Origin: Rhizoclosmatium globosum
Taxonomy: Eukaryota; Chytridiomycota; Chytridiomycetes; Chytridiales; Chytriomycetaceae
Direction of reading: 5' to 3'
Assembly (NCBI GenBank): GCA_002104985.1
Contig: MCGO01000012.1
Coordinates: forward strand, 372,001 to 436,000
DNA: 64,000 bases
The position numbers were made by a program, and so were the translations under genes. This document shows, one piece after another, positions 45,920-59,982 of the stretch. Every line of letters begins with the position of its first letter. The first letter of the stretch is position 1. Below the pieces are notes generated by a model. It ran no database searches and was not told where the DNA came from. It was given only the letters and a program-made list of their open reading frames with translations.

Positions 45920-47386
45920 CTAATCCATTTTTACTAAACTTGGAGCTACCGGCTCTGACGATGATTCAACCCACCGCAAAAGTGCCAGAATGAAGCCGCT
46001 TTGAGTTGTGTAAAGGGGCAACATGACGAACGAGTTCTCAAAAGATATTGCCCAGCTAAAACCAATTGCGGCTCCAATTAGCACGTCCATGGTGTAGTGT
46101 AGTCGAACTGCAATGAATGTTGTGACTGAAAGGCAGTACGCAACGACAGCAACGGTACGAATTAGATATCTGAAGAAAGGCTTGACTCCATTGTTTGCGG
46201 TATCGAACCATAATCGCATGAGGATAAAGCAAAGAACGCCAGTGTGACCCGAAAACATCATATCACTACACGCCGGAGATTTGCCCGACAGCATATCCAA
46301 TGACGCTGGAATATATTCTTGAAATGTAGCAGGGAATGGTTTGCAAAATGCTGGATTCGACGGTGGTAGTTGTGTGACTGCAATTGACAATGTCCTGAAA
46401 CCATACAGACAGCAAAGTCCGTACAGCGATCGGCGCATATATCTTGTCGGATCTTGACGTCCACCAACCCATATTGAGAAAGCTATCGAAAATAAGAGGC
46501 CAAAACCAATAGGTGCATCGACAATTGTTGATGGGAGTTGCTTAAAGTATTTCGGGATATAGCGTTCATACACCACGTCATGCAGAGATACCAATGGAGC
46601 ACCTTTTGCATTCTTCAGCACTAAATCATCGCTCCACATTTGGACGAACACCATGAAATAGGCTATACAGAAGAGAAGACCAAAGAGGAATGCCGTCTTC
46701 CAAAGGTTAATAATCCAAACACGAGCGGTTTTGTAGGTAACTGAGGTTGCAACTAGCGGAACAGTATCGTCGTTAACCTCAATGCTCCATTTTCCTTCTT
46801 GAGCCTTGCTGTAGGAATCACGTAAAACGGTCTGCTTCGCCTCAACCAAAAACTGAGCCGTAATGGAAGAAGAAGCTTTTTGAAGGAAAGCTTGATCGGC
46901 TTCGTTTGTCTCGCATGAGTTCATGTCATGACCATCAGTGGCTGTTGAATTTATCATCATTACAAACCTCGGAACTGACGGTTACTCACCACTGCCATCC
47001 ATAGAGCGACGACTTTCCTTCATAGAACACCAAATATCCAATAGCTTGATGAATTCGCTCATGGTAGTTATAAGCAACGAATCTCCTCGTAACTCCATCC
47101 ACTCAATGAACGTCATCCCGAGACTCGTAACCCCTCCAATTTCATGCAAAACAGCCGTTTTCATCGCATACTTAATCTTAGTCACGAACACTTGTGTTGC
47201 TTCTTGGTTCTTCCTTCTCAAGCATTTGAGCGAGTCGGTTAGCTCCAGAGTGCCCCCCATCTCCAGTAATCTGCAACAGTGTTACAACAAGCAAACGCCA
47301 ATCCAATGAGCTTACGCATTTGTGCAATCATCCATAAAAATCGTGCTTCGATTGCTTAACGTCGGTGATGATGATAGTATTGCCAT
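45920..47386 (-). CDS. Sphingomyelin/ceramide-phospho-transferase-like PAP2-family membrane enzyme
   Basis: Minus-strand exons 47316-47386, 46990-47270 and 45920-46941; 457 residues. The N-terminal about 140 residues are soluble and unassigned (TSLGMTFIEWMELRGDSLL; a SAM-like helix bundle as in SMSr is conceivable). Then come about six helices: LWKTAFLFGLLFCIAYFMVF, GFGLLFSIAFSIWV, a loop with TLSIAVTQLPP, the catalytic CSDMMFSGHTGVLCF, and VRLHYTMDVLIGAAIG. SGHT plus HYTxD are the His-His-Asp triad of sphingomyelin synthase and inositol-phosphorylceramide synthase relatives. It probably transfers a phospho head group to ceramide in Golgi or ER; donor not determinable. Head-to-head with CFAP47, 231 bp between starts. 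Confidence 0.8.
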
Positions 47387-47617
47387 TGTGATCAACTTGC
47401 AAAATGGGTTGCCCGTTTCATCTTTGACAAATTGAAATAATACCGATTTGTAATGATGACAAAGCACAACTTAAAGAATAAGGAAGAGAGAAGAAAGGGG
47501 AGAATAGATATAGTGGATTCTGTATTTCACGTGATTCCTTGGGTTTGTCAGTTGCAAATCTGAGGAACTGTTACTTGGAAGAACAGTAATTCGAGTGCTA
47601 TCGCAAACAGCCGCAAT
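47387..47617. promoter_or_regulatory. Divergent promoter region
   Basis: 231 bp between start codons of the PAP2-family enzyme (minus) and CFAP47 (plus). It holds both leaders; no individual element is assigned. Confidence 0.45.
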
Positions 47618-50600
47618 ATGACGGAGCCACTCGCAGTCGCAAGAGCTCCTTTGGCAGCGGATCCTAGTGATCTCCACCAACGTGATCACACAATCAACGA
47701 AAACCCACGAAACGTGTCCTTCAAAATCAAACATCAAGATGAAACAGAACGCGGGACTAGAACAACCATATTCACAAACATCGCGTCAGTTAGTGTTCAA
47801 TCGCTCGAGGCTGCGGCGAAAAAGAAGTGCCTTGATTCCTATTTCAATGTTCGAGTTGAGCCCCAGAAGTACATATACAGGAGTACGATCTTGGGTATGT
47901 GGATTCGACGTTTCGAAGCTGACACTAACGGTGTCGGTGATAGAACCAAAGTGACCGAAACCATCTCAATCAAAAACTATTCTTCAACCGTCAGACGGCT
48001 TGTGTTGAAACCTTTGCGATCGAAGCACTTTAAAGTGGCAAAGGACGTACTGTTGAAGGATTTGGTTATCGCTCCAGGGCTCTCGACAGACGTAACAATC
48101 GAAGTTCATGTAAAGCCTTCGAAGAACGAGTAAGCTCACTACAGCGACGTTTCTGGACAAACACTTATTCCCTTTGAATCACAGCACTAAGGAATCAGTA
48201 TTTTCGGATGTGCTTGAAGTAGCAGTGAAAGAAGCCCACAAACCAGACTTCATTATCAAAGTCCCGTTGAAAGTCTCGCCCGCCGGACCGAAGCTAGTAT
48301 TCGAAAAATCAGTTGATTTTGGTATTATGGTCGTTGGAACTGGCATTTCCGATCCAGACGCTCCAGATTCTATTGCTCAGAAGTTTATTTCCATCAGAAA
48401 TAGTGGGATAAAAGGAACAACTGTCAGTCTGGAATACAATCGTTCTATTTTGAGAGTATTTCCAGAGAAGTTTATGTTGGGACCAGTTACAAGTTGCCGC
48501 AAAGAGGACGTTCAATATGAAGAAGAAGACTGTCCAGTGCGGATTGAGTTTCTGCGCTGTCCAATTGGAAAATATAAAGAATGCATCAAAGTAAAGACAA
48601 TTAGTCAATCAGTCTTTGAATCAACCCAGGAATACCCTCCAGTCGTTGTTTCTGCTGCTGTTGTTGACCACAAACTCCATTTGAAGAATGCTGATAATTC
48701 AGCAATATTAGATCCTCAATGTCTTGATTTCGGAGTTATTTATTTCTCTCAGATTGCTCAATTCAGGGCCAAACTTGAAAACCGAGGATTGACAAAGCTT
48801 CACTGGGTTATTACTCATGCGGGGGAATCTGTCCCAGCTGTTCCTGATCAAATCTTGGCAACTATTGCCAAAAAACCTGAAAAGGTTGTGCTATCAACAA
48901 ATTTGAAGGAGTTATTGAGAGAAGAAATCATTCACCATGATTCAGAGTCAAAGGCCTCAATGACTGTATTTCCTTTGGAAGGAACGTTGGAACCAAATGA
49001 ATGCAGTGACATCATATTTTCTTTTGCACCAAAAGTGTCAGTTGCAGAGACTGGGTTCAAGTCAAAAGCACCTGAGCCTCCTGTAACCTCTTATCGAGTT
49101 CCAATGCAACTTCAAATTTTGAGGAGAGACGACACAGATATTTCTCAAGAAGGAGAGGATCCAATTGATCTTCTTTTAATTGGAAAGGCTTGTCCTGTCC
49201 AAACAAAATTAAGTGCAAAGGATGTGACTTCCCACCAATCCAAGACTCTCCAAACAAGAGTGAAAGTCGTCAAACTGATATAACTCTTAAAAATGAAAGT
49301 TCTCTGTTGGGAATTTCATTTTCTTTTCAATCTTTGGCTCAGTTTCATGCATTTCCTGAACAAGGATCACTCAATCCAGGAGATGCAATCAACATCAAAA
49401 TCTTGTTCAAGCCAAATCAATTAGGAAAATTTGAAAAACTCATGGAGATATTGATATCATCTTTGGACAAGATGCCAAAACAAAATCAGTTCTTTGGTGT
49501 GCCATCAAGAAAACCAAGTGTTTACTTTGTTGAAAACAGCAAGAGCACTGTAGCAACAGCAAATTTTCCAATCCAAAAACTTAAGTTGAGATTGCGTGGT
49601 GCATTGAAACCAAGTCTTCCAGTTTGTCCTCCTGCGGCAGAAGGAAGTAGCGGTGTCCAATTATGGAGATCTGACATTCAAGTGAACACAAAGAAAGTAA
49701 ACAATGACTGGGAAGACAAAACTATCAACCGAAACAAATACTTAAGCTACTTAAGATCCTCAAGGATGGACCGCCTTGTTTATAAACGTCTCAACCATAT
49801 TGGAAATGATGGTGTCAAAGTATCTATGTTTACCATGGAATCAGAAAACCCAAAATTAGACAGGGATAATGGACTGCTTCCCCCAGAGCCAACTAATTTT
49901 AGTGGCTTGTTGTTGCCTAACTCCAAGATTGCTTTGGCTGAAGACAATCAGAGAATCAAACTCCTCCTAACTTCCTTAATGGAACCAAAAATATTTGAAG
50001 TTCAATCCATAAAAAATAGCTCAGTTAGAATTCTTGAGTCTCATTTGGCACCAGAAGAATTATGCAATGTGTTTACAGCAAGAACTTGCATTGACTTTGG
50101 TACAGTTACAGTCCATTCACAAAACATTCAACCCATAAACTTCTTGAATCTCACTCCAAGCCAATCACAAATTCAAATAAGTATTCAGTCAACCTGTGAG
50201 GGTGTTGAAATTACCCCAACACATTTAGTGTTGGACCCACTTGAAGTGTCAGGATTTACAGCAACGTTCAAATCAAACAAAGTTGGAAACTTGAATGGCA
50301 AAATAACCTATTTGGTGAATGGTCGGTACAAGTATCAAATATTTGCAAAGGCGATTGTTCAACCTCCACAGCTAGAATTAAGTGCAAAATCTGTCTTTAT
50401 TGAAATAGCAGCTGGCCACACAACTGAACAAATGGATACAACATTTATGGATGTTTCTGGACAGCATGCAGAGGTTATGCACCAAGCCTATGAGACAATC
50501 CAGATTTCTAATTATGGAAACTTCCCAGCTTCATTTGAATGGACCTTGGATGCAGCTCAGAATTTCACATCAAGTGGTATTGCAATTGATGGGGAGTTTA

Positions 50601-53600
50601 GTGTGGAGCCAATGTCAGGGATCATTCAGAGCAACAGCATTGCTGAAATTAAAGTATTATATACTGCTGGGATTCGTAGCACTTGTGAAAAAGTCCTGAC
50701 TATGAATGTTATTGACATTGAAACTGATACAGTTTGCAGTCAAATCAGATTGCCTTGCCGAGGGGAAATTCCGTCTGCTACTTGTGTGCTCCTCACTTCA
50801 ACAAAACAGGGGCCTTTAGATCTTGGAATATGTACTCTGGGATATGGGAAATATGATCGCAAAAATCCCTTGAATGCTCTGGCCTCACAACTTTTGATTC
50901 CAGCAGAACTGTAACTTCTTCACTAGGATTCACTGGACGTGATGTTCCTGCGCGAGGATACCAAACCATCAAAATCAAAAATACAAGTTCCAAGTCTTGC
51001 TTCTATTCAGCTCATATCCTATCAAATAGCAGTGATGTTGTTTTAGCTGCACCAACAGGGATAATTCAAGGAAATGGAGGAATAACAGAGCTTCACCTGA
51101 TTGTAACACCAACAACAAGTGGATTATTTGAGGATGAATTACACATTTGTATAATTGGAGGTGGCAAAGTCTTAAAAGTCCCATTCAAATACGAAGGACG
51201 AACTCCTAGTGTCTCACTAAGAACCAAAAATTTCAATGAATTATCAATTGGCACTATTTTAGGTACTTCTACTACAGCTGAGATTGAGTTTTATAATGAC
51301 AGTGATATCGGATCAAGAGCAGTCATAGACTTTCGTAGACTTCCAGAATTTGCTTTTTTTGTTCTCAGTAATAGCTCAATAATTGCCCAGTCAACTCGAA
51401 CAAATTCACCATCAACAAAACGGCCAAAATCTGGATTAAGTTTGAACAGTGCAATAACATATTCTACAAGTCTCAAAGTCTTTGGACCTGGTGATGAAAT
51501 TTACAAATTTGATGCCATTCCTGGTAAACGCCTATCAGTTGTAAAGAAGAGGCGAGGATCAATTTCTTCTGAGACAAAACCTGATCAATCTTTTGGAAAG
51601 CTATATGTCTTTGATATTCATCCATTTGAATCTGTTTCATGTTCTGTGGTATTTTCCCCCACATCAGAGAAAGTGTTCAACATGCAGTTACCTATTTTTG
51701 TTCTGGGATCAGATTTAGGCTGTGACATATTTATTAAAGCCTATGGTGTCAAATCACCTATTTTACTTTCTAAGAACTCAGTCAACTTCAAGAACAAAGT
51801 TGTTGTAAAAGATACTGGAATAGTTGGAGTGTCACTTCTAAAATCAACATCTAAAGAAACAATTACCATCACCAACAACTCTGATAAGCAAATTATTTGG
51901 TCATTTGATGTGGAGCCCCTGGAAGAAGTTGATAATGTTTTTAAAGTGGAGCCATTTCATGGCAACTTAAAGTCTGGAGGGACACAGCAAATTACAGTTT
52001 CATTTCACCCAGAGTCAATTGGATCATTTCATTCAAAAATACCACTTCATATTGATTTTATGGGTCGCCAAGCACCATTTAGTCTAGAAATGTTTGGAAC
52101 TGGGGTTGAGCCATCAATTGCTTTTGACCCTCCAGAAGTATTTTTGCCTATTAGCCCCCCTGGGCAAGAATCAGTTTCAACGTTTTCAATTGTCAACTAT
52201 GGATGTGAAAGGACAGAAGTTAAATGTCAAACATTCACTGACACAATTAGTCGACATGGTCAACTTGAAGTGCAGTTCCCAGAAGGAAAGCTTTTAAAAA
52301 ACGATGGAGAAAAGTTGCCAGTAGTAGTGAGATTCATATCAAATCCAACTATTGTTCCTTCATCAATTGCCTTGTCCAGTGGTGGAAGTAAATACTTCTT
52401 AAGCTCCTCCAAGCCTCTCATAACTCAATCAACACATTTATCCCAAGACAAGTTGATTGAATCTAATAGGGCCCCAAAATCTGTTGATTTTCCAAGAAAG
52501 ACATTGTCTTTGGCAGCAAATGAAATAAGTAGCTCCCTAGAAATTGAGTTAAAAGGAAATGCAAAGAAAGCATCAAAACCCAACCTAATTCCAGATTCAC
52601 TAAGTGTAGAAAACTCACTGACTCCGCTTTATGGAGTTCCAATCAGCTTTACAACAAAACTAGAATTTTCTGACTCAACAAGAACCTTCTTCTTACCAAT
52701 ACATGGAACATTTGATTCATCATTGTTAACTATTCAAGGATATGTTGCTTCTCATAGTCAGCACTGTTTAAAAATCAGGGAACAACTTGGCCACATCTTT
52801 TTTGAACCAAAAATTGAGGAAGTAAAGCGAGCAGATCCTCGTAAAAGGTATGTAAAGACTGTTTTCATAATGACCAATAACATGGACAACAGAGCTAGAA
52901 TGATGATGATCCACAAGCCCTTCAAATCACCAGGTGGAATAGTCTTGGAAGGTGTTGCCATGCATGCCATTGTTGAAAACTTGGATAAAATTGCAGTAAC
53001 TCTTACAAAATGGATTGCTGAGCATGTTGGATCACATCCTGTAAGTTGTTTATACAGAAATAGTATCCTCCTAAAACTGTTGCAGGCCATGGAATTTCCT
53101 CTCCAGTTTTGCAAATTCCACGGTAAAATGCTTTTGGATCTCATTCAGTCTATATCTTCAAAAAAGAGGCTCACTGGATCAGTGTTTCACTCATCTTCAG
53201 GTACACTTGCAATATTTAGAAGAATAATTGTAAAAACATTTCTTAGCAACTCTAAGTGGTCCTGAACGAGTGAAGGCATTATACCAGCTATATCATGAAG
53301 CTCTTTCTACTCTGACTTCACAAGGAGCTCTACTAAGCTCAGTGAAGCCAGAATTTTTAATGAGTCTTGAAGACTTCCGTTTGTTTATTGGAACACAAAA
53401 AGATTTAATGGTATGTAACATAATATTGAAGCAATATTAATAATTCTTGTTTAAGCAATCTGAAAACCGCGGAGCGTCAGTTCATGATGAGTATGTGGAG
53501 TATCACAGGCAGATTGAGACCTATTTTGCAATTATCTCAAAAGAAGCATGGATTACTGTGATTTCCCAAATCATCAAAGTATATGCTTTACAAATTGTAA

Positions 53601-56600
53601 CACCCAAGCACTTTCGGGGCTTAGCTGGAGTTTCCTCTGATGAATCCCAACTTACCTGGCCAATTACTTCAAAAGGGAATATTTATTCAACTTCTGAAGT
53701 GGTTTTACTTCGTTGGGCAAGCTATCATATGTGGAAGGTAAGGAGTCCCAAGGCTACTATAATGTTTTGACTGAAATACAGAGAAATGGGATCATAAAAA
53801 GGCTGACAAATTTCACTGATGATTTCAAGTCTTGTTCTCCATTTGCATATCTTTTCTTGTCTCATCTACCTGAGCTGGAAGAGTCACATTTTGAACATTT
53901 TCATTTCACTTGCACCTCAAGAGACCAGCAGGAGACAAATATCAAAATTATCAACACTGTGTTAAAGGATGTGTTCAGATCCTCTAATTTTAGTTTACCA
54001 TCTGATCAAGTAGTCAATGGAGAGAATCCTTTAGAAATTATGCTACTGTTGCTATTTCTTTACCAAACTCTACCACACTTCATTACTGAAGGAACAATAT
54101 CATTTCATGGAGCTTTGCATGAAACTGTCATTCAAACTATTGAGATTACAAATCCAAGTTCAAGAACATTGACATACTCAGCTTCACTAACAGGTGCAAA
54201 TGAATTCAGTCTATCAGATAGTGTTTTAAATCTATCTGGAAGAGGCCAATGCAAGCTTGAAATCAGCTTTACAAGTAGATTTTCTAGATCTTCAAGTGGC
54301 AGGTTAAACTATGTCAAAGAGAATGGGTTTGAATAATGCTTCAATTCTGATTTATGACTTGAATGCAACTGTGAATCAACCAGTACCCAAGAAAGTTTAT
54401 ACTATGAATGCTCAAATGTATTGTTCACCACCTGTGCAAATTGGTGTTGAAGTTGTGAATCCATTTGACACAAAGGGAGTATTTGAAGTTACATTGCATT
54501 TGTCAAGGGTAAGTAAGGCCTGATTCAGTATTCATAAATTAACATACAGAAAGGTATACGCCCTCTCCTGGTTTCACATCGAGGCCAATCTGATTCTCTT
54601 CTGCCATATATTGAGGTATTCTGAAGTTTGTTGAAGTGCACTAACCATGAATTAGGCGGCAGAGACTGAAAAAATAAACCCTCCAGCATATAGAACTACA
54701 GTTAAAAGTATTACTCTTGATGGATTCCAGTCATCAACTATACCAGTCACTTTCCAACCCTTTGAGGTAAGTTAGGGGCTAACATTTCTGAAAATAACTT
54801 GAATCTATAGCCTGGTCATCATAAATGCACTATTCATTTGATTGATGAAAATGTTGGTGAATTTCAGTATCAGATTGATGGTGACGCAAAAGCTCCTGCA
54901 GCAGTTGAACTATTGTGGACATGCAAAGCACAAAACACTCTTGAAAAAGCTATACGGGTGCAGCCAGTGAATACAGCAAGGGACAAAGCCCTACATGTTG
55001 TACTTATGGATGAAACCACAAGACTTCGAATGTCAAAGTCAAGGCCAAAAGATACTTCTGCCTTTGTGGACCGTGATAAGTACCAACTTCCAAAGCAGAG
55101 TCTCCGTTACAAGGTTAATACAACGATTTCTACAATGAAGAGCTTTAACTGTGTATTTCAGGTTGATTACCTTTCACCCTACTTCAAAGGCCCTCCTGAA
55201 CTACTTTTAAAACAAAGCATGTACTCTCAGCGAGAACGGAAAATGCATTTCAATGTTGAACAGAATTATACTGAGCTTCATGTCGTTTTTTGTCCTCATG
55301 TAATATTGTGGTGATATCAGTGCAGTTTTAATAGTATAATAGGCTCCAGGCAAATATTCTTGTAAAGTTGTTTTGACTTGTATGGATGTACCAGATGTTC
55401 GTGTCTTCAAAATCCATGGAGTTGCTATTTCAGAAGGAACTAAGGCTGATCTTGAGCTTCAAACACCAGCTCGCCAGCCACTACTTCAAGAAATACCAAT
55501 TGTAAATAAGACTGAAGATGATTGGAGCATCAAGGTAATTATTTATTGTCAGGCTTGCTTCTTACAAAATTCCAGGCTACTATTGAGGGTCAACAATTTT
55601 GGGACCATCAAATATAATTGCAAAGGCCAGACAAACAACTTTTTATGGCCTTGAGTTCTGCCCTGTAAAAGCTGGTGAAGTAAATGGAGTCTTGACATTG
55701 GCCAATGCACAAACTTCCCAAAAATATGTTTACACATTGAGAGGAATTGGTCAAGAGCCATTACCTGAGGAAACAAGAGAGATAGAATGTATTGCAAGAG
55801 AGACAGTAAGTCCCTGTCTTTTGTATGTTTCATAACGTACTTCTTTAGGTCACTGAAACATTCGAAATTTTCAATCACACTGACCAAGATGTTGACTATG
55901 ATATCTTAACTGATCTACCAAACAGTTCTACTACTCCCAGTGTGACTGTTCCAGCAAATTCATGTGTCAAACATAGTATTCAATTCCGATCAATTAATGT
56001 TGGATCACAGATGCAAATTGTCACGTTTGTCAACAGACAAAATCAATCATATATTTGGTTTATCATCCGGCTCAAAGTCCTACCATCTCCAGCAATTGAG
56101 GTTATTTCACTGAGTACTTATGTCCGCACTGCAATAGCTGCAGAGATAATGATTGTGAATCCAAATCCAAAGAAAATGATTTACACTGTTAATGCAATTG
56201 GAGAGGGTTTGATTGGATCTAAAGAAATTGCTATTGATGCAAACTCAGAGGCACCATACAGTTTAACATTTGCACCATGTAAGCTAGCTACCCATCAGTC
56301 AAATATTTTGGACTTACCATTTTGCAGTGCTTTGTCAAACCAGTACTGGGAGTCTGGTCTTTCATAATGAAGAAGTAGGCGAGTTTTGGTATGAGCTTAA
56401 GTTGGACGCAATGGAAGCCCCTCCTGTCAATGTTTCAGAGATGTCAGCACCACTTGGAAAATGTGCACATCAATCTGTGTTTATTGAAAACCCCATCAAT
56501 TCAGAAGCCACAATTCACTTGTCACTCACAAACACTCAAGACTTCCAGATTATGTTGAATCTTCCAGCACTTCCATCACGTACTCAGAACCAGCACCGTC

Positions 56601-58111
56601 AACGCAAAGTGCATGCATCCTTACAGATTACTATGAAGCCATTGGAGAGGGTTGAAGTCTATGTCCTGTTTTGGCCATCTTCCTTAACTGAACCAAGTAT
56701 TGCGGTTTTAAATGTTGTGAGTAAACAAATTGGTAACTTTGCTTTCAACCTTAAGGTAAGATTTAGATGAATCTATAAATGTAGCTGAATATCTTGCCAT
56801 AGGGTCATGGCTTAATGCCAGAACCAATGGCTGATGTGACTGTTCGCTCTCTTCTTCGAAAATCAACAACATCTGTGATTTCTTTTGTCAACCCATTAGT
56901 AGACCCTATTCCAGTGACAGTCAAAATTATTGAAGAAGAAAAGTTGGAAGGTGGAAAGGGCTTAAATGAATCTGAGTTTACTTTGATGCTGAGTAGGAAG
57001 CCTAAACATCATGTTGCTGGATTGGATACACTAGATATTCCGTTTACTTACACTCCACAACGAATGATTGGTCGTGCAGCCACAATACTTGTTGAAATGG
57101 GACAGCTGCACTGGATTTACCCCATCATGGTACTTACTTGATTTCAAAGAGTGTAAAAACTAACAACAAACGTATAAAGGGTCTTCCAGATGCACCAGTG
57201 CCTGCAATTCCAAAATATTATGAATCACGAGCCAAAGAGACTTTGCTTGTCATATATGAAGTCACTCTGAATGAATTCAACTTTGATGTGGAAGAAATCA
57301 CTTCTCGAACTGTGGAAGACTGGAACAAAATGCTTGATTGTGACGTTGAAGTTGTGTCTGTTCATCAAATCACAAAAGAAGCAGTCAAGATGGGACTCAA
57401 ATTCAAACTACTGGATGTCCGTGATCTGCAAGATGATGGTCTAGCCTTGAAATTTGAGGTGATTTCAGTTATTGAAAGTTTTTCACTGCTGATATAGGTA
57501 TTCTAGATTTCTTACACTCCCACCAAAGCTGGCCATGCAAATATTCTCTTCTCAATTCATCAAATTGCCACTGGTGGTAGATGGCGTTTTCCAATTGGAT
57601 TCATCTCACTGCCACCACTTGTGGATGATGTAATTGTGATTGAGGGTGCAATCAACAAGCTGACAGCAGTATCCTTCAAACTGAAAAACTCTGCGGACCA
57701 TGCTCGAAAATTCCGTGCATTCTTTACAGCGCCAATTGCACCAGAATTTAGTGTAGCTCCAACAGAAGGAATGCTGTGGCCAGAAAACGTGAAGGGTTCT
57801 GGAGACAATTTGTTTGTTGTAGGTTACAAGGCTAGTAGTTATGGGAAGCCTTTGATTGGGACATTGGTGATTGAGGTAACAGTGAATTTGCTTATTTTAA
57901 CGGAGCTGACTTTTCCCAGTGCGATGACGTGTCGTGGAGTTATGAAGTTCGCGGCACTACTCCACAAAATACAAGGATTGCATCAGAGGAGAGACGAAAG
58001 AGTGTCTTGCTGCCTCCTCTAGCAGAGCCAAACAAAGAAACAAAGCCATCAAAGTCTAAGAAGAACTTTCTGAAGGAGAACGCTAATATCTTCAAGACTA
58101 AGGGCATTTAG
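47618..58111 (+). CDS. CFAP47-like axonemal protein (ASH/MSP repeats plus calponin-homology domain)
   Basis: Seventeen exons: 47618-48129, 48185-53200, 53247-53410, 53456-53737, 53782-54508, 54550-54615, 54656-54766, 54811-55113, 55162-55299, 55343-55534, 55576-55805, 55849-56278, 56328-56755, 56803-57129, 57180-57458, 57507-57875, 57920-58111; about 3250 residues (human CFAP47 3187). Most of the protein is a chain of ASH/HYDIN-like immunoglobulin-fold repeats, seen as recurring LDFGVIYF, FGTVTV, TVSFHPESIGSF and IKVLYTAG blocks. A calponin-homology region lies around 53640-53900 (SEVVLLRWASYHMWK, then RLTNFTDDFKSCSPFAYLF). The end CDDVSWSYEVRGT is typical. CFAP47 supports the central apparatus and motility of cilia. 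Missing bases near 49230, 50890, 54305 and 55592 interrupt the frame; all introns keep phase otherwise. Confidence 0.9.
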
Positions 58112-58144
58112 ATTCATTTATTATCAATAAAACCGTTTCTTTCA

Positions 58145-58669
58145 TTACAAACGAGACTGATTCAAAGAATATTCTCCTTCAACAAGAATACATGGTCCTC
58201 CAAGGATAACATTCAAGCCAGCATTCTCTTGATCGAATCGCTTCAGGAGTTCATAGACCTCGGCATTCTCGCAACCAGGTTGAAGCCAAAGGTTCTTGAT
58301 TCCGATCGATTTAGCTTGCTTAATTATCTCGAGAGTGACTGCGGGTGGAACGATTAAGGATAAGGAGTAGTTGGCTGGGTTCTCAAGATCTGTGATGGAC
58401 TTGACGCACTTGAGGGATGCAATCGTCTCGGTTTTCTGTAGGACAGAATCGTCAATGGCAAAAGATTTGAAGTCGTTAGGAGCTTACCGGGTTGATTGGG
58501 GTTGTAGGAAGACCAGCTCGAATGTACCTTTGTTGAATATTAACTGCCGTCTCCAACACGAACAAACGAGTACAAACCAGTCGAGCACTTTGTATCCAAA
58601 CTTGGAAGTATCAGCACTGGCTCCAACAACGGCGAAGAGGGGGGACTTGAAAAAGTTGATCGTTGACAT
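58145..58669 (-). CDS. CoA-binding (YccU-type) Rossmann protein
   Basis: About 140 residues in three exons: first exon from 58669 to about 58590, a short middle exon near 58500-58540, and the last from about 58437 to the stop at 58145. It opens FKSPLFAVVGASADTSKFGYKVLDW, then AGLPTTPINP, ETIASLKCVKSITDL, SLIVPPAVTLEII and IKNLWLQPGCEN. These are the nucleotide-binding loop and VPP / WLQPG motifs of the CoA_binding_2 family. Bacterial homologues bind CoA; the physiological role is unclear. Its 3' end lies 33 bp from the CFAP47 stop (tail to tail). Confidence 0.85.
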
Positions 58670-58739
58670 TGATTTCGAAACAGTTTTTATTTCTGCTCGT
58701 TAACGGATAAAAAAGATGAAGAAGGAAGCAGGGAAGTCA

Positions 58740-59780
58740 CTATGCTTCGAGCACGAAAGGTACTTTGGGGCTCGTTTCTCCACGTGCTTCGCGACGCTCA
58801 TTGACAAAAGCTCCCAACTTTGTCCACACCTGCTTCTTGAACTCAGGAGGGAATGAAACCAACCCAGATGTACTGAAAGAGACAAAAACACGCGCTCCTT
58901 TCCAATCCGGGTTTGCAAACTCTGGATCATCATCGGTACCATCTGATTTCTTGTTTCCAATCAACAAGTCCGCTCCCGTCGCCGCCATTTTCTGGAATCC
59001 AAACTCAAAGCCCTTCTCATTCATTTCACAACCAAAGTACTTTTTGTGGAACACTTTCCAAATGTCCTTTCCCACAAAGCAAACGCTCTCTGGCTTCCAT
59101 TTACGGATCTTGGCTGCGAGGATGGGTGCGCCGTCTATTTTCTCTTGCTGTGAGAGTTGAGTTTGGTTGGCGGTAGGGCGTGCTACAAGGTTGGTAGTTC
59201 CGAGGGAATACAAGCGAGGCAAGTGGGTATCATAGGTATAGGGAAGGAGGCGATCTGTGCATCCTCCTGAATGCAAAAGCTTCCAAAACCAATTTGATGA
59301 GTGCGCGTAAGCATGTCCTGTCTCTGATGTCTTGACGCCAGGATTGATTCCAACAAACAGACAGATCAAGTTCTTGTCAATGGAATCACTGATTTCCTTC
59401 AAATGAGGGAACTGAACCACGTTCTTTCCTGGAGGAGAGGGTTTTGTAGTCCGCTACTTCTTAAGTGGAGTGGCAATGACTACGTCATCATCCTTCACGT
59501 TCTCGTTGTCCTCGGCGTCGCCTCCCTCGTCCTTCACTTCCACTTTGACAATTGTTCGTTTTCGGGCTGAGCGGCGAACAGACGAGGACTCGCCTTGGTC
59601 CAGCTCAAGTTGAAGTTGGAGTTGGACTTGGTCAGACTCGTCGACTGGCTCGGCCTTGATCGCCTTGGACGCATTCGCCTTCGTCTTGGCCGGCGGCGTC
59701 TTTGGCGGCGCGACAACGTTCTCGGCGGCGTCAATTCCGGAATAGGCGAACTTGGCCGCGAAGCTTGTTGCGAGCGACAT
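58740..59780 (-). CDS. Thymine/uracil-DNA glycosylase, MUG/TDG type, with an in-frame stop in the linker
   Basis: The catalytic part (58740-59420, 226 residues) has LFVGINPGVKTSETGHAYAH, SNWFWKLLHSGGC, DRLLPYTYDTHLPRLYSLGTTNLV split as usual for the family, KPESVCFVGKDIWKVF, and VFVSFSTSGLVS near the end, which are the MUG/TDG active-site and helix-capping motifs. It removes thymine or uracil from mismatches with guanine in base-excision repair. Upstream in the same frame a Lys/Glu-rich N-terminus (59457-59780, from MSLATSFAAKF) resembles TDG's disordered N-terminus. The two are joined by a single TAG at 59454-59456 with no intron possible. A base-call error is the simplest reading; a shorter protein starting at 59420 is the alternative. 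Confidence 0.82.
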
Positions 59781-59982
59781 TTTAAATCACAACTTCGAAT
59801 GCTGCCCCACCACACCACACACCATGGTATGGAATCGTCATGTCTTTTTATGTCGGTAATCATTCTGATCTATTGACGATGAAGGCAAAGAAGATGAAAC
59901 TGAAGATGAAATGTATTACAATTTATAAAGAGTTGATACTCTTTTATTCAAAAAGAGAGTGAGTAGCAAACAGTGTGCTAAT

